Made by a program: the position numbers and the translations under genes. Below the pieces are notes generated by a model, which saw only the letters and a program-made list of their open reading frames with translations, did not search any database and was not told the DNA's origin. Of a DNA stretch of 50,019 bases, positions 24,055-36,971 are shown in pieces (the stretch's first letter is position 1; each line of letters starts with the position of its first letter). Origin of the DNA: Setaria digitata (taxonomy: Eukaryota; Nematoda; Chromadorea; Rhabditida; Setariidae); NCBI GenBank assembly GCA_003640385.1, contig RCAB01000446.1, forward strand, positions 1 through 50,019, in the 5' to 3' direction.

Positions 24055-24370
24055 GCCATTTTACATTTTGATCTAATTATATGGAAGTTTGATGAAATGT
24101 TGCAGTCAAATTATTTTGAACTGTATGACAATGAAGGAAGAGGGGAAATTTTGTGAAACTTCGAATAAATAGATCATAATGAAAATATTTACTTCACTTA
24201 CTCACTTTTAAATGAGTCTAAGCAAACAAGGCTCCTTACATTCATGCATTTTGTGGCCAATAATGAACTTCTTTTACCTAGTGACAGGGAATTCAGCTTG
24301 ATGTTTAGACTTGTTTAGAGTTTGTTTACTAGAACTGAAGCAGCCTCAAGGATCTATTCAACCATAACAG

Positions 24371-27300
24371 TAGCAGATTTCTTTGATATGCAAGCAAAAT
24401 GCTTCAATCCACTCAATGGAACAATATACAAGTCAGTTCTTGGTTTTTTCTTTTTTTCTGTTTTTGAAATTACTGGTAATTAATGCTATCCTTTTCTGTA
24501 TTAGACAGGTGTTCTCACTATCCGAAGAAGACAACAGATTAATTAATTTTTTTGATATAAATCATATATTAAATAATAGATAAGTTAATGAGAATAATGA
24601 ATCAACAGAACTGTTGAAACTTAATTTTAGAGAACCTAACTTCTGGAAAGTCAAAAAAATACAATCACTTTCAATTCCTACTTCGTGTTCTTTATGCTAG
24701 GATAATTGATTGAATCAGTGGAGGGTCAATTTTCATGCAAAATAGTCTAAATGCATTGAATGAAATGGCAGAGAATATTTCATTATCTCACTAATTATCT
24801 GAAGTAATATGCATTTCAAATCAAAATTAGTTCTTGAAATGCTATGTAAATATATGGATTAAATCAAATACCTGATATATACAGTAACCACCTGCTCACT
24901 AACTCATTTTTGATCAGTAAGTAGTATGCCAAGTCCAATCCATATGTGACACCAATGACATGTGCAATTTAAATCAGGCAAACATTAAGCCTACAGTTCT
25001 TTAGTGTTCTGGCATTCATTCACTTGACCGGATGGCCTCACTGCATCGTACATTAGGCTCACAATAACATCTACAAGTCAGGATTCTTTAATGGGTTTTT
25101 CTCAAAATACTTTTCCAAAATTTCTTCATAGTGAGTTCATTATCATAACACAAATTTGATAGTCCGACTATTGCAAATTTTAGACCGACTTATAACTACT
25201 GTATTTATGGAATCAAATATTATGAAAATAGCACTGGCTTTAATGACGTATTGTATTTTAATGACCCGAATTTTCCGTGGGACCGTTCCGATATCTTACC
25301 TGAGGAATTTGAAAAAGCAGCTCAACCACTTTGTGATGAACTGCACACTTATGCACGCAGAAATGCTCAGCATAATATTTTATACTATGCAGCATGGGTT
25401 TTGGTGATTTTTGATAAATTTTAAATTTAAGATTAGAGGGACTTCAAAAGATCACTTTGGCTTTATTAAATTTAGCCTTTTGGCAATGAACTAAACTTAC
25501 TGAGCAAGGAGTACATGAGGATTTTATGTGCATCAAGTGCCACTAGATCCCGTTAAATTCGGTGAAGCATTTCTTCACTTTACTAAAAAACTCTTCCAAC
25601 ATGAGAATATTTCAGACAACAAAAAATACATATGATGATATCTTCTTCCTTTGTTGCAAGCCGTGTCCGATGGCTAAAACTGAAGCACAGTGGCGAATCA
25701 TCTTGAAACTTCATTTTCTAATCCGTCGTCAATATAGTCTGATGAAGAACTATGTACTTCACGAAGTTACGAACCATGCAGATGGCAACCAATTTTATCT
25801 GGATGAAAATTATTATATAACAAATCGAATGCTTGAAATAAATAATCATGCGAAAACATGCAGGGGCAAGAACTTCAGAAGTGTGCGTTTAGTTTAATTT
25901 TTAACATATCAAATTAAGGGAAGGAATTAGCTCGTTTTGGAAGTTCTACAGACCTAGACTTTATTGGCTTACACGGCAAAAAATACAACAAAAGTTTCTT
26001 CTATGAGCTTACGCAAACGTCAGCGGCATTCAGGTTCCTATAACATCCAACAACAACGTTTGCTTTGTAACAGCCAGTGATTTCTTCGGACGGATCAGTT
26101 TATATGAGCGACAAACTGAACAAATGTTTGATCGAACGGCGCCTGAAAATGTTCACCTTGGGCCGTATAGTGCTGCAAATATGAAGTACATGAAGAATTT
26201 AAAGTGTAGAATACAATACAGCTCGCTTGTTAGTACTAGTTTGCTTTCATTCTTCAATCCTAATTATTCTTGACTGAAAAGAGAGTTAGGGAAGTACCTA
26301 AGCTGCCAAAAGTTTGTTACTGCATAAGACACTGCATAAACAAAAGTTTTTCCTTTTAATTAAGACTAACCTGAGAGAAAAGGTTGTATTTCCAGGAAGA
26401 CAATGAATGCATGGTCTGGATGACATATGATAAATATGGCTATGAGTGTTGCTGCTACGGTAATTTGATTGGCAATTGTCAAGGTGATTATTTCAAATTC
26501 AATTTTTGAGAATAATTAAAAGAAGTTGAATTCATTTCTTTTTTTTTTATCTTCTAAAACTATCATATTATTATTAAGCCACTTTCATATCATTTCTCAT
26601 TTTTCAGATCGAATTTCAAGCACCATAATAGTAGGCCCTGAGCAACTAACAGCTTACAACGAATTTATGGCATGTGCACCTGCAAATAGCACTAATGCGA
26701 AGTATACCTATAAGTATGATGCAGAAACGAAAAAGATTACACTGCACGGAAAAATGGAAGACATTTTGGATGGAATACGTAGCAGAAGTGTAAATTTCAC
26801 TCGAACTTTAAACTGAACATCCTCTAGAAATGTCCTTAGTCTAGGCCCACAACGAATGGGTACAACATCCTTTCCTTTTCTTGTCATTCCTCGTTCCGCT
26901 GATTACTGAATAGTCATATTTGATGTTCAGCTCCAATAGGTGGCAGTTATATTTCATGACATAGGTCGGTGAATTTTTAGACATAGTCTTCACAGTAAAA
27001 CCTTCAGTAATTCAATCTAGAAGACTTGTGGAATTCCATTATTGATTCAATTCTCTCCTAACGACAGACTGGTTCTGGGCCAGAATACAAAGCCTGTTTG
27101 AAGAAATAAGTATTGTTTTGAGCTTCTCTCATCTACAGTACTGCCTGCTGTATATCGAAATTTCAAAAACACACTATCAATACTATATGTCGGCGGAAGA
27201 ACTGCAGGCCAGCAAACCTGGCCTCAGTTTTCTTGCTGATCAAATAGCTGTTGGCTGCCATCGCTACTCCAATTGGGACATTCGCTTAGCGGATATTGTT

Positions 27301-30300
27301 AAAATGCGATGTATTCAACTAATACGTACGTGTCAATATTGTTTGAAACTTGATTTTTGAAATTTATGCTGAACTAATTGGTTTAGCAATTCGAATTCCA
27401 TCATACTTTAGCCAGGAAAGTTCACAAAAGCCAATGACAGTGAATGGCACGTATATATTGCAGTTTATAAACAACTTTAAAGTTGAGCTGAATTAAACCG
27501 AGTACGAACAGAAGTCTAATCATTTTACTGCAAAAAAAAGTGGCGAGACGAAATGAAGGAGCACTTTGTTAGCAGTAAAAGTTAAAGTGAAAATTAGAAT
27601 TCATGAATGGAATTCTAGCACTGATGGATTTGTGCCCACCAAATGTTTCACTTGCAACAAATCACTTTGAAGCACTTTGTTGCTGCAATCATCAAACATT
27701 TTGCAATTATAACGTTAGTTTTTATCTTCAAATAAGGCCACATTATGTCATTTGCAAAGATTAGGCACCATTTAACCTGCAACACTATCAGTAACGATAT
27801 ACTTGTCAGATAAGACATCGTCAATGATAAGATACCCATCAAATATCATATTTATCAGTGATGCTGCACTACTCCCGTATCATATTTATCAATGGATACA
27901 ATCGTTTTATCTAGATAATTCTTGCTTTGTTTCCGATCACTCAACCCTTTCTGTTCTCCTTTCCAGCCATTCTTCCTTTAGTGGTAACAGTGCAGCTGGC
28001 TTAACTTTCAGGGTCTAGTGCTAAACAAACTAAATGGAAAAACACACTATTACTGCAAGTATAATTCTCAATATCAATTCTTGTTCAACGATTTGTTCCT
28101 CATCGATAAGTCGAAATCAAGATCATGTCTGTTGCACTATATTGATAATACCACTCTATCGGACTTGGACTTTCATTTGCCTAGGAGTGGCTTAGTTCTA
28201 TTTCAACAGCCTGGTTCGTTAAAACCTCCATCAGAACATTTTAATGGATCATTTATTTCATGAAGTATTCTCAACTATTGAATTAGATTTCATATTTCGC
28301 AATGTATATGAAATAAACCTTAACTTATAGAGAATTTTATAAGACAGTTGATCAAATATTTATTGTAAATGATTTACTGAAGATTCCAGTGAGTTTTTTT
28401 TTTTTCCGACTGTAAAGGAAATTTGAAGCAATAGGCCAAGAAATTGTTATTAAAAAGACTGATGTTCTACAATCAGGGTATAAAAGCTTTTTTCTAAAAC
28501 TGTGCTCTTTTAAAATTGAAACTGATTTTAAATAAGCAGATTTTTAGTGGAGGGAATATGTTTAGAGTTTTGAACAAGTGGCATAATCAGTATATTTTTC
28601 GTGGTTTCCTCAGCTGTAGAAGACAGAACTGCACACTATTTTCACAATTGGTTCATTTTACTGAACGATTTTAAAACAATTTCAAAATTTGCAGGCAATG
28701 CATTTTATCCAATCGACTTCTCATACGCATTATTGGAGAACGAAAAATGTCGTTATATTGAAGTAGAAGTGAGTGTTTCATTCTCGGGAACGAGTTACAA
28801 GTTGCATTTGTTATTTCCAGAAATTCATTCCAAACGTTCGAAAAAATGTTTATTTGTTTTTTTAAGCTCTCTTTCTAGGTGAATCTTAACTATACCAATT
28901 TACGATCTTGTCAAGAAGCAACAATGTTTGAAACGAACTACATGCCGCTGAAGATTTTTGCATGTCGCTGTCGCACAAAAATTAATTCAAAAATACCTTG
29001 CGACGAGAAAATGACATCGAAAATAGGAAATATAGCCAGTCGCTGGGTTAGCACTTAAAATATGAAAGAGAAATAGAACTGGCAACTGATGGGATGATAT
29101 TAGATCTGTCAGAGATTCCACAAATGTATTGCAAGAAATGGAACGATAAAAGGGAGAAAAGTTAAAGTGATATGTGAGGAAGGCGAGATTATTCGACGTG
29201 TAACGATTCGACTTGCTGCACAGAATGCCTTTCTTTGCAAGTTTCAGCCTCTGTCGAATCTGACGCAGTGTGTACAGTACGGCAGGCAGAAACTTCAGGA
29301 TATGCTACGGCAAACGCAGCGTGTATTCCTCACACACACGTCGTATTGTTATACTGAAATGACTTTGAGAGCACGTGGAAAGGGTACTGATGATTCGTTA
29401 TTAACGTAAGGCGTAATGTTCACGTAATGAGGGCTGTGCTAACAGTCCCTTCAGACTTCAGTGAATCAGTCTTCTTTGGTCATTTAAAAACTGCACTAGC
29501 TAGATGCAAGCAAACTAAACAGTTCGCTAATCTTTTGAAGCTAGAAAGTATAGCATGCTTTCATTTAAATTATATATTCAAAATTTTATTTGCAGAAATA
29601 GAATTTTACGTGTCAGGTGGTGGAGTGACACGTGCAACAGTGAATAACGTTAGGAAATATTTGGATCATATCGCTTACGCCATGTGGTATCTGTAAGTTA
29701 GTGTTTACTTGAAGTGGACGTCTACTTGTCACCTAAAGCGGACACACGCATTGTCAATCCTCTGTTCACTCTGATTTAGATCATCTGATTAATGTCAATG
29801 AATTTGTCTTATTTGTCATAGTCGATAGCCAATCCACATTCAAAATCCACTTCCTGTTCCAAAAGAAACTTCAAATTTGTATTTAATTCGAATTCACACC
29901 TTAGGACAGGATCAGACACATCACTTTGTGCTCCAAGTCAGAGGAGAAAGGCCTATTGTTTCTGCCGTTTGTATGATAATCATATGAATGCGTGCAACGA
30001 ATTTGCTCAGGAAAGAGCGAAGTTACAGAAAATGTTGATGACTCGAGAATTCCTTTTCACAGTAAGTCAAAAATAATTTTTCAAAGTCATCGGAATTGCG
30101 CAACTAAAACAAATTCGAAAAAAGGTGTGATAAAGCAGTTTGATCCATCCAAAGCCTTTATTTCGGAAATCAATCTGATCTCTTCAAATTCGGTTTTCAG
30201 CAGCTAGTTCTAATGCAGTCAAATTTCATTTCATCCAATTTAAAGGGCATGATGACTTACAGGTTCGCAAAGAACATCCCAACACATTATCAAATCATTT

Positions 30301-31156
30301 GATAAAGAAAGGAGAAACATGGTGTCATTCTCCTGATGTTTATGGAACTTTGGATATTGACTGTGAGTTTTTATTACAGTGATTTATTTTTACTTTTTCA
30401 GTTTCTTGGTCTAATTCACAGTCTTTATAAGCTGAGCTCATCCAAAGCTACATTTTGTAAATGAGACATATTCCTTTTCTTTCCACAAACATTTATTTGA
30501 TAAAAGTGTAGCAGATGAAAATTAAATTTGCATGTAGCTGACAGGGGACTGTCACAGAAGATATAATTTAAATTGCTTGGTCTAACAATGATTCAATTAC
30601 GTTCATCGTATCTGTTCCATGAGGAGATTTTAAAGTGACATTTCGAAGTGAGTTGGAGAATTTATATCCTAGTGATTTCCAAAACTATTTTGATTAAGTA
30701 ATATAATTATTAAGCAATTAATATTAATAAATAACAATTAAATAAATAATTAAATAATATAATAAGCCTAGTACAGTGGAAAGTGAGGATGTCATAACTG
30801 GTGGAAAATGTGTTCATACAAAACCTGAATTGTGGGAAGTCGATGGTTTGCTTCTTTTTTTTTTTTATTTTAACTATGAAATTAACTTTTTTTTTTATTG
30901 CTTAATAAAAAAAAATTTCAATTTACCGTTTAATTTTAGCCTAATTTTTTGCTCAGAAGCCTAAAGATTTACAGATGACCGTATATTTTGTGTGGAAATA
31001 AAGAATTTGGAAGATGAATGTGTGTCAAAAGTTACGGATACAGAGCATCTCGCGAAAAATCGTTTGTTATGTTGTTGTAGAAGTAAATGTGAAAGGACTG
31101 GCTTTATTATTCAAACATTGGCGAAGAAAATCGCGGACCATTTGGATACATATTAA
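24371..31156 (+). CDS. Large modular cysteine-rich protein, family unknown
   Basis: Unrecognised multi-exon gene. Phase-consistent exons: 24371-24431 (least certain), 25184-25397, 25616-25882, 26034-26228, 26396-26483, 26608-26789, 27139-27325, 27387-27481, 28012-28213, 28695-28768, 28879-29046, 29104-29383, 29596-29692, 29905-30061, 30263-30362, 30777-30845, 30975-31156 (TAA). From 25184 this is 851 residues without a frame break. The protein repeats a loose module: a YC segment (YCIYGIKYY, YCLLYIEIS, YCYTEMTL); in two of the three modules also a Cys cluster (FLCCKPCP, YCFCRLY); then a C-terminal knot with KC or FC, a second Cys, and CCC or CRC before a last Cys (YECCCYGNLIGNC, FACRCRTKINSKIPC, LLCCCRSKC). 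Cys spacing suggests disulfide-bonded extracellular modules. The 5' end and any signal peptide are unresolved. I know no named domain for it. Confidence 0.65.
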
Positions 31157-31278
31157 TTACGTTATTTCGTTTGTATTATGTTAGTTTTAATTAAAATTTT
31201 AAATTTTAAAATTTTGGCGAGAATTGACAATGTTGCATAAAATGTTTTTCAATTTCAACTTCGTTATATTTGGTGAGA

Positions 31279-31284
31279 AATAAA
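31279..31284 (+). terminator. Polyadenylation signal of the cysteine-rich gene
   Basis: AATAAA 123 bases after the TAA at 31154-31156, consistent with the 3' end of the modular cysteine-rich gene. Confidence 0.45.
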
Positions 31285-32064
31285 ATGCCGTGCAAAAGAG
31301 AATTGTGTGCATTATTCAGTAGCATGTCACTCCAGTAGACTAATTATTTTAGCAAAAAGTAGTTTAACTTAAAAAGAAAGAGGAGAATCTGAAATTTCAG
31401 TCACTCGAAATTTAACAAAACAAATTATCGCCGACTGAGGGACAGCGAAAAAAGACATTTGTCTTCGATTTCTGATAAATGAGGCGTTGATTTCAGTTTT
31501 TTTTTTTTTTTTTTTTTTTTGCAAACTTTTGAATAGTTTTAAATGAAGGGGCCTTTAAATTATTATTGTACAGCATAGTCATCTTATTCCAACATGGCTA
31601 TTTTGTAGTAATTTTTCATTTTTTTGGCTGAATAAATTAATTTGAATGGACTTGGGATTCTTGAAAAATGTTACCAGATCGACTGTCTCTTCGCATTCAG
31701 AACTTAGTCTTTCTGAAAGTATTTTTTGTAAAAAGAGGTAAAAAGAATGAAAAATTTCCATTCCAATAATTGATCTATAAAGTCGAGAGCAATAATTAAC
31801 GTTAGTTACAATCATGCTCTTGGAGTGAGAAAGCATACTCCGAAAAAAAGTGTTAAGGAGTGACAGTAACTAAAGGAAAATCGAAGTCATCGGAGGACGG
31901 AGTAAGTGGTATTTCGAAACTACTGAATTTAAAAGTTCTTTGTTACGAAACCACTTTTTTGTCAGACGGAAATTCATTGTCATAACTCTTATTTTTCCGA
32001 CTGTGTAAGAAATTATCTTTTCAGGAAAACATATTAAAATTTTAAAGTGCTCTTCTTTGTAAAA
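31285..32064. other. Intergenic; minus-strand ORF 31579-31836 and a T23 tract
   Basis: A poly-T run of about 23 lies near 31498-31520. An ATG-started minus-strand frame at 31836-31579 (85 residues, with SERLSSECEETVDLVTFF) reads somewhat like protein but shows no family and no required splice partner. I do not call it a gene. Confidence 0.35.
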
Positions 32065-32513
32065 ATGTTGATATTATTAAGTTGCATTTTCAGCTGTTGC
32101 TATTTAGTATTAGGCACTTGCTCTGTCTATAGTCTTGGAAAGCTTAATATATCCTCTGGTATTAGCAGAAGCATATTATATTATCCGCATTTAATAAGTT
32201 TAAGTATCAGGTACATCTCGCTCGAATTCCAATCGCACAACTGTGTAAACTTTCAAAAATCTTTTTTGTTCTTTTATCGGTTTATCGTATATTAATTTTA
32301 TTTAATTAAACCTTTGAATTGTTAAGAATTTTCAGGAATTCAGCTTTACGGGCAGCTTTGACTTTTATGTTGTTGAACAAAGAACGCACTTGGAATAAAA
32401 ATAAAGAAGAACCGGTAGTGATTATTATCGGTGTCTCAATCTTAATACGAAGCACTCTATTTTCACGAAATCTTTTTTTCTTATTTACCCTGTTAGTCAT
32501 TGGAAATAGTTGA
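32065..32513 (+). CDS. Candidate small secreted/membrane protein, 107 residues
   Basis: Unrecognised. Exon 1 32065-32210 and exon 2 32336-32513 join in phase 2 (donor ATCAG/GTACAT, acceptor ATTTTCAG) and end at TGA. The N terminus (MLILLSCIFSCCYLVLG) is a good signal peptide or anchor. A short Ser/Leu-rich part, a basic middle (NKERTWNKNKEEP) and two further hydrophobic stretches (VVIIIGVSIL, LFFLFTLLVIG) follow, so the product is probably a small polytopic membrane protein. The continuity of frame across a well-formed intron is the main evidence. Hydrophobic ORFs are easy to obtain by chance in T-rich DNA, hence moderate confidence. Confidence 0.4.
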
Positions 32514-35500
32514 TAAGAAAGGATTTTTTTTTTTTTACAAAATTTCTTTCTAACTAATCAAACGACCTGAAGACTTCTTTTTTTTTCCCTTTTTCTTCCT
32601 AGAAATTCTGAATTGAGACGATAAATGCGTTTAGTAACAACTTATATACTTTTTATTCGAAGTGCTCTAATGCTCATACTGTGAGATTGTAACAAGGCAA
32701 CAAAATTTTATTGCAGGTTTTACAGTAAAAAGCTAATTCTAAAATACCCTCTGTTCTTCTCCAGCATTTCTATTAATGCTAATTATTCGATTGTAATCTT
32801 AATTAAATTATCATTTCACGTATGCATTATTATATCTGTGAATTCCTTATGCATCATTCACTAATTTTTTTTTGTTTACTTTTTATTCTAGCATAAACCT
32901 TGCGACCTAGACAACAATCATTAGCTGGAATAAGTTTTATGCTGCAGGTTTTTCATCGTGATTAACTTAGAACTTCTTTTTACGGTTTTTGTTTCTATTA
33001 AGTTTTACTTAAATTCAAGAAAAATTTGTTATAGAAATAATAGGTATGTTCGGACTGAAATAGAAACTGTGATAGATCGATCACATATTCCGCCAAGAAA
33101 TAAGTTGATTTATTTCAGTTTCAAGTATCAATGAATTTTCGAGTTCTTTTTTGCACAGAAAGTTGTCGAGTTACTTGAAATGTGGAAAGCTGTCTAAAAT
33201 ATGAATACCAGAAATTGACTAAATTAGTCCAAATCTTGAAGCATTGATTAGTAGTCTGCATATCATGAAGAACTGAATCTGTTTTCTCCTCACTCCTCAC
33301 TACTTTGCTTTCCAGATGTAATATTTGGCCAAGATTCAGAAGGCTGCTATGAATCAAATTAGCATCAGAGTAGCCTACAGTGACTAAAATCCTTTTTAGA
33401 GCTTTTTCTTCCGAGATTGGTCTCAATTATTGCGATGCTCGGTCATTATGTATAGCTCTCAAGTTTCTACCTCTTTTCGGAAGTAGCAAATCTTTGTGAC
33501 TCATTTAACAGTTAATAGACAAAATGTGCTGTCAACGTTGGATTTGCCTGTGTTGCTTTATTATTCATTTTATAAATCGTAAAAATTTTGATATTTCATA
33601 GTAAATATGAAGTGTGTACAATAATTTATTAACAAGGTAAAAAGTAGAAATGAATAATGCTTACCCTGTAAAGTAGACAGTTAAAATGAGCAAATATTAG
33701 TGCTTTATCTCTTCTAAATTTCTACATTTAAGAAGGAGCATAGCATAGATTTTTGATTTGATTTCAGCTGATTTCAGATCCAGATTAGATTTATTTTTGA
33801 TTTTATAGCGTAAATTTCAGGAATGACATTCAGTAATCTCCATGAATGTACCTGCTGACAAATTTACGTTTGAGAAGCGCCTCTTTATTTCTTGCCTAGG
33901 TTGAAACCATTGCCAGTTTTGAACATAACTTGTTTTACAACGTTATATCAGAACATACAAAGAAATCAGGGGAAATGTACTTATCATTTCAAGCAAATGA
34001 CTGATTGCCTTTTTAATTTACCTGAACAATAGTCATAGTAACACCACTTTACAATTACCATAACTTTCACTGAATTTGTAATATTTTTTAGTAGCAAACT
34101 CAGATTACGAGAATTTTCATCAGTTTTCAGGAAAATAATTGCCTGTAACAATTGTTATCGATAAACATATTATCATAGTTAGTGAATGTTATCTAATTTG
34201 AGGAATTTTTTGTTTTTTCACTTTTAATGTGTTTTTTTTTTTTTTTTTTTTTTTGAGAAACAAATTTTAACTAATCGGTTGTTTTATTTTCTTAAATCGT
34301 TTCTCCTTAATTATTGAACCACAAATGATAGGTTAAAACTAAGGTAATTTTTTTTCTTTTCTCGTGCAATTTTCTAAAGAACGCTTCATTTTCCAAATCT
34401 GATTTATCATGCTTTATAATAGACTATGACATTGAACTTAAAAAGATGCTTGCTTCTAAAGAATTTCCAAAATGCATAACATTTTTCGCTATTCTGATTA
34501 CTAACCTCACAGATCAGATTACAGATTAATAGTTACATTTTACAAGTAAAATGGAGGTGGCAAACTTTTGGGAAGTTAGCGCTCAGTGTCAGACTTATTT
34601 CGAAACAAATGAAATCTAACTCATGCTAAGATTTTTTTCTTTTTAATGTCTGTAAATTTTACCAGTTTTGAAATGTAAAACTCTTCATACTGTACTGTCA
34701 CAAAAGCATTTCAGGACAACTTTTTGGGAAACATTACGAAGGGCAAATACTTTCAAAAAGTTTAATTTTTTCGAACCATCATTCTTCCTTTTTGCAATCT
34801 ACAGCTATAAATTGTCTTCGATGACTTTTCAATAAATTTCACTGCAAGAACTAAAAAAGAATATTCCGTAGGTGTTACGTGGCCAAACTGAAACATTTCT
34901 TTTCTTATTAATAATTACTTCCTTCTTCGTTTATATTTTAAAATATGTTTATGTGTTGCTTGCTAATTTCAGTCTACAATTTAAATAACTCGATTGACAG
35001 TGTTGACTGGTATTTCTGGATAACTGAAGTCTAGTTCTAGGCTAGTGCATTATCATTTCTCTTTTACAGCCTATGAAGTTATTTCCACTAGGGTCAAAAT
35101 GTTATCATTTCTATCAATCACTGAGCATAGTTCTTCAAATTTTTTACATAATTGTTATTTTATTAATAGGTTTTTTTTTTTTAAAAAAATTTTAATGACT
35201 GCTTGCACTTCGATGACTAAACATTCTGTTAAATTCTTCGGAACGTTTTAAAAAAAGTTACAATATTTTATTCTTTGGTGATAAAAAAGTCTAGAAATAA
35301 TGATACTGTTTTCCTGTTGCCACCTTCACAATGAAACACTGAAGTAATTTTTGACTGATGCAGCAGAGTGTTTTCCGGTTCCTATGTTTCTTCCATTAAC
35401 GAAATCAGACCCTAGTCACTTTCAAGATTTTAGGTTACCAGGTATACTCTGATCTGTATGCAATTAATTCCTTGCAAAAGATGTTTTTTTTTTCTTTTTT

Positions 35501-36971
35501 TGAGATAGTTCCTCTTTGAATCCTTTCAAACGCGTCATTGGTTTTTGATTTTTGGAGGTCATGTTAGCAATTTGTCAAATTTCCTTTATGAATTAAAAAC
35601 ACATTATTCCTTCACTTGCTCAAGTTTCCGTAACACTTGCATTACAAAATTATATTAAAATATGAATCATTCGGCACCGAAAATCAATAACATGAAAAAG
35701 ACTTACAGAGATTCAAATCATCAGTAATTAGTATAATATCTTGGAATGAGCGATTCGTATAAGAACTTATGTCCTTGATCAAAAAGTGACACCTGCAGGC
35801 TGATCCTGTATATTACAACTTCAATCTATTTGTATAACCATTCACGAATCCTCATTAAATAATTAATAACGCTCAAGAAACTCTTTAAAAATTTCCTCGA
35901 GGTACAACTGCTTGAGAATAAGCGTGAATATATATATATATTTAAAAAAAAAAGAATAAAAAAACAGAAATCCATATAATGAAATGTGGGGGATGATCAA
36001 ATATATTTATAAATTAATTCAACAATTTTGGAGATCCTTGAATGAGATGATACTTGAGGTGTATGTGTTAAGGTGAGGTGAAAGTAAAATATTACACGTT
36101 TGGTGATTGAGAGCTTTGGTGCATGAATGAATTTTGAAGGACCGCTATGAAATTTTATTTGTTTGGAAATTTGTTTCCGAACCGGACAATTACTTGAGAC
36201 CTGAATGATTTTCAATGCAAAATATGTACATCATTCATTGTGAAATGCATTTTCTACATATCCAATCATTCCATTTCCTTCTAACATTCACCTGGCGTCA
36301 CACTAATCTCATTCCAATCGCTCTACCGGTTCGTGCTCAAATTGTGTCTTTGCTGTTCGATTGTGTCCCATAAGTATGCTTTCTAAAAATTTCATTTCTG
36401 CAAAGTAATCACGGATTCTCAGAAGAAACAAATATTTAGGAGCCTCTGAATCTTAGAATTTCATTTAGTCAAACTGCTAAATTATTTCAACTAGCAGTGA
36501 TTTCCTAGGACAGCCGCGCAGAAGTTAAAGACTTGCAAGCAATGCAAAGATAAGGATCTATTATCTTCACAAAACATCTAAGAAAAGCAAAACTGTTTAT
36601 TTCTTGGCTCATGGAGGCCTGCGAAGTTGCGAATTTTTGATCTGACAACAAAAGTAACGATAGATTTGATATCCTGGATTCCGTTGGATAGAAAAGGATT
36701 TCTCTTTCCTGCGGTGCTTTGCTTGAAAGGAAATGATGCTTGAAAGAGGGCGAGGGAATTGTCGTTGTGAGTAAAATGTTCGAACCGAATAGAGACTGAA
36801 ATTGGTGAACATCGAATTTCCTTTTTGTTCTCAGCACTTAGTCAAAAAAAGTGATGATAGTATAAGAAGAAGCTTTTAGAAAGAGGACTAGAAGCTGGCA
36901 CTGTGACATTGCCTAGTTTAGTGCAATCTAAAAGCCAGCTGCCAACTGATGAGAAGATTTTGCCGCCTTGG
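32514..36971. other. Gene-poor intergenic stretch
   Basis: No confident exon. A minus-strand frame at 33426-33121 (101 codons, no ATG at its start) contains a charged segment (SEEKALKRILVTVG) and could be one exon of an unresolved gene. Homopolymer T-runs lie near 34232-34253, and a short TA run near 35931-35940. At 36505-36837 overlapping open frames occur on both strands in less AT-rich sequence, downstream of the small minus-strand gene, and may be its 3' UTR. Confidence 0.35.

Noticed and set aside
25520..25615. Protein-like frame (VKFGEAFLHF) before the 25616 exon
   Set aside because: Using it requires a frameshift; skipping it gives a phase-perfect join of 25397 to 25616, so it is treated as intron.
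25963..26041. Protein-like frame (FIGLHGKKYN) in the cysteine-rich gene
   Set aside because: Overlaps the next exon in another frame; a phase-0 join of 25882 to 26034 keeps the frame and aligns with the next module.
24371..31156. Reading this region as three tandem genes ending at 26816, 29058 and 31156
   Set aside because: The first two stops lie just past good donors whose phase matches the next exons, so a single modular gene is simpler; transcripts could reverse this.
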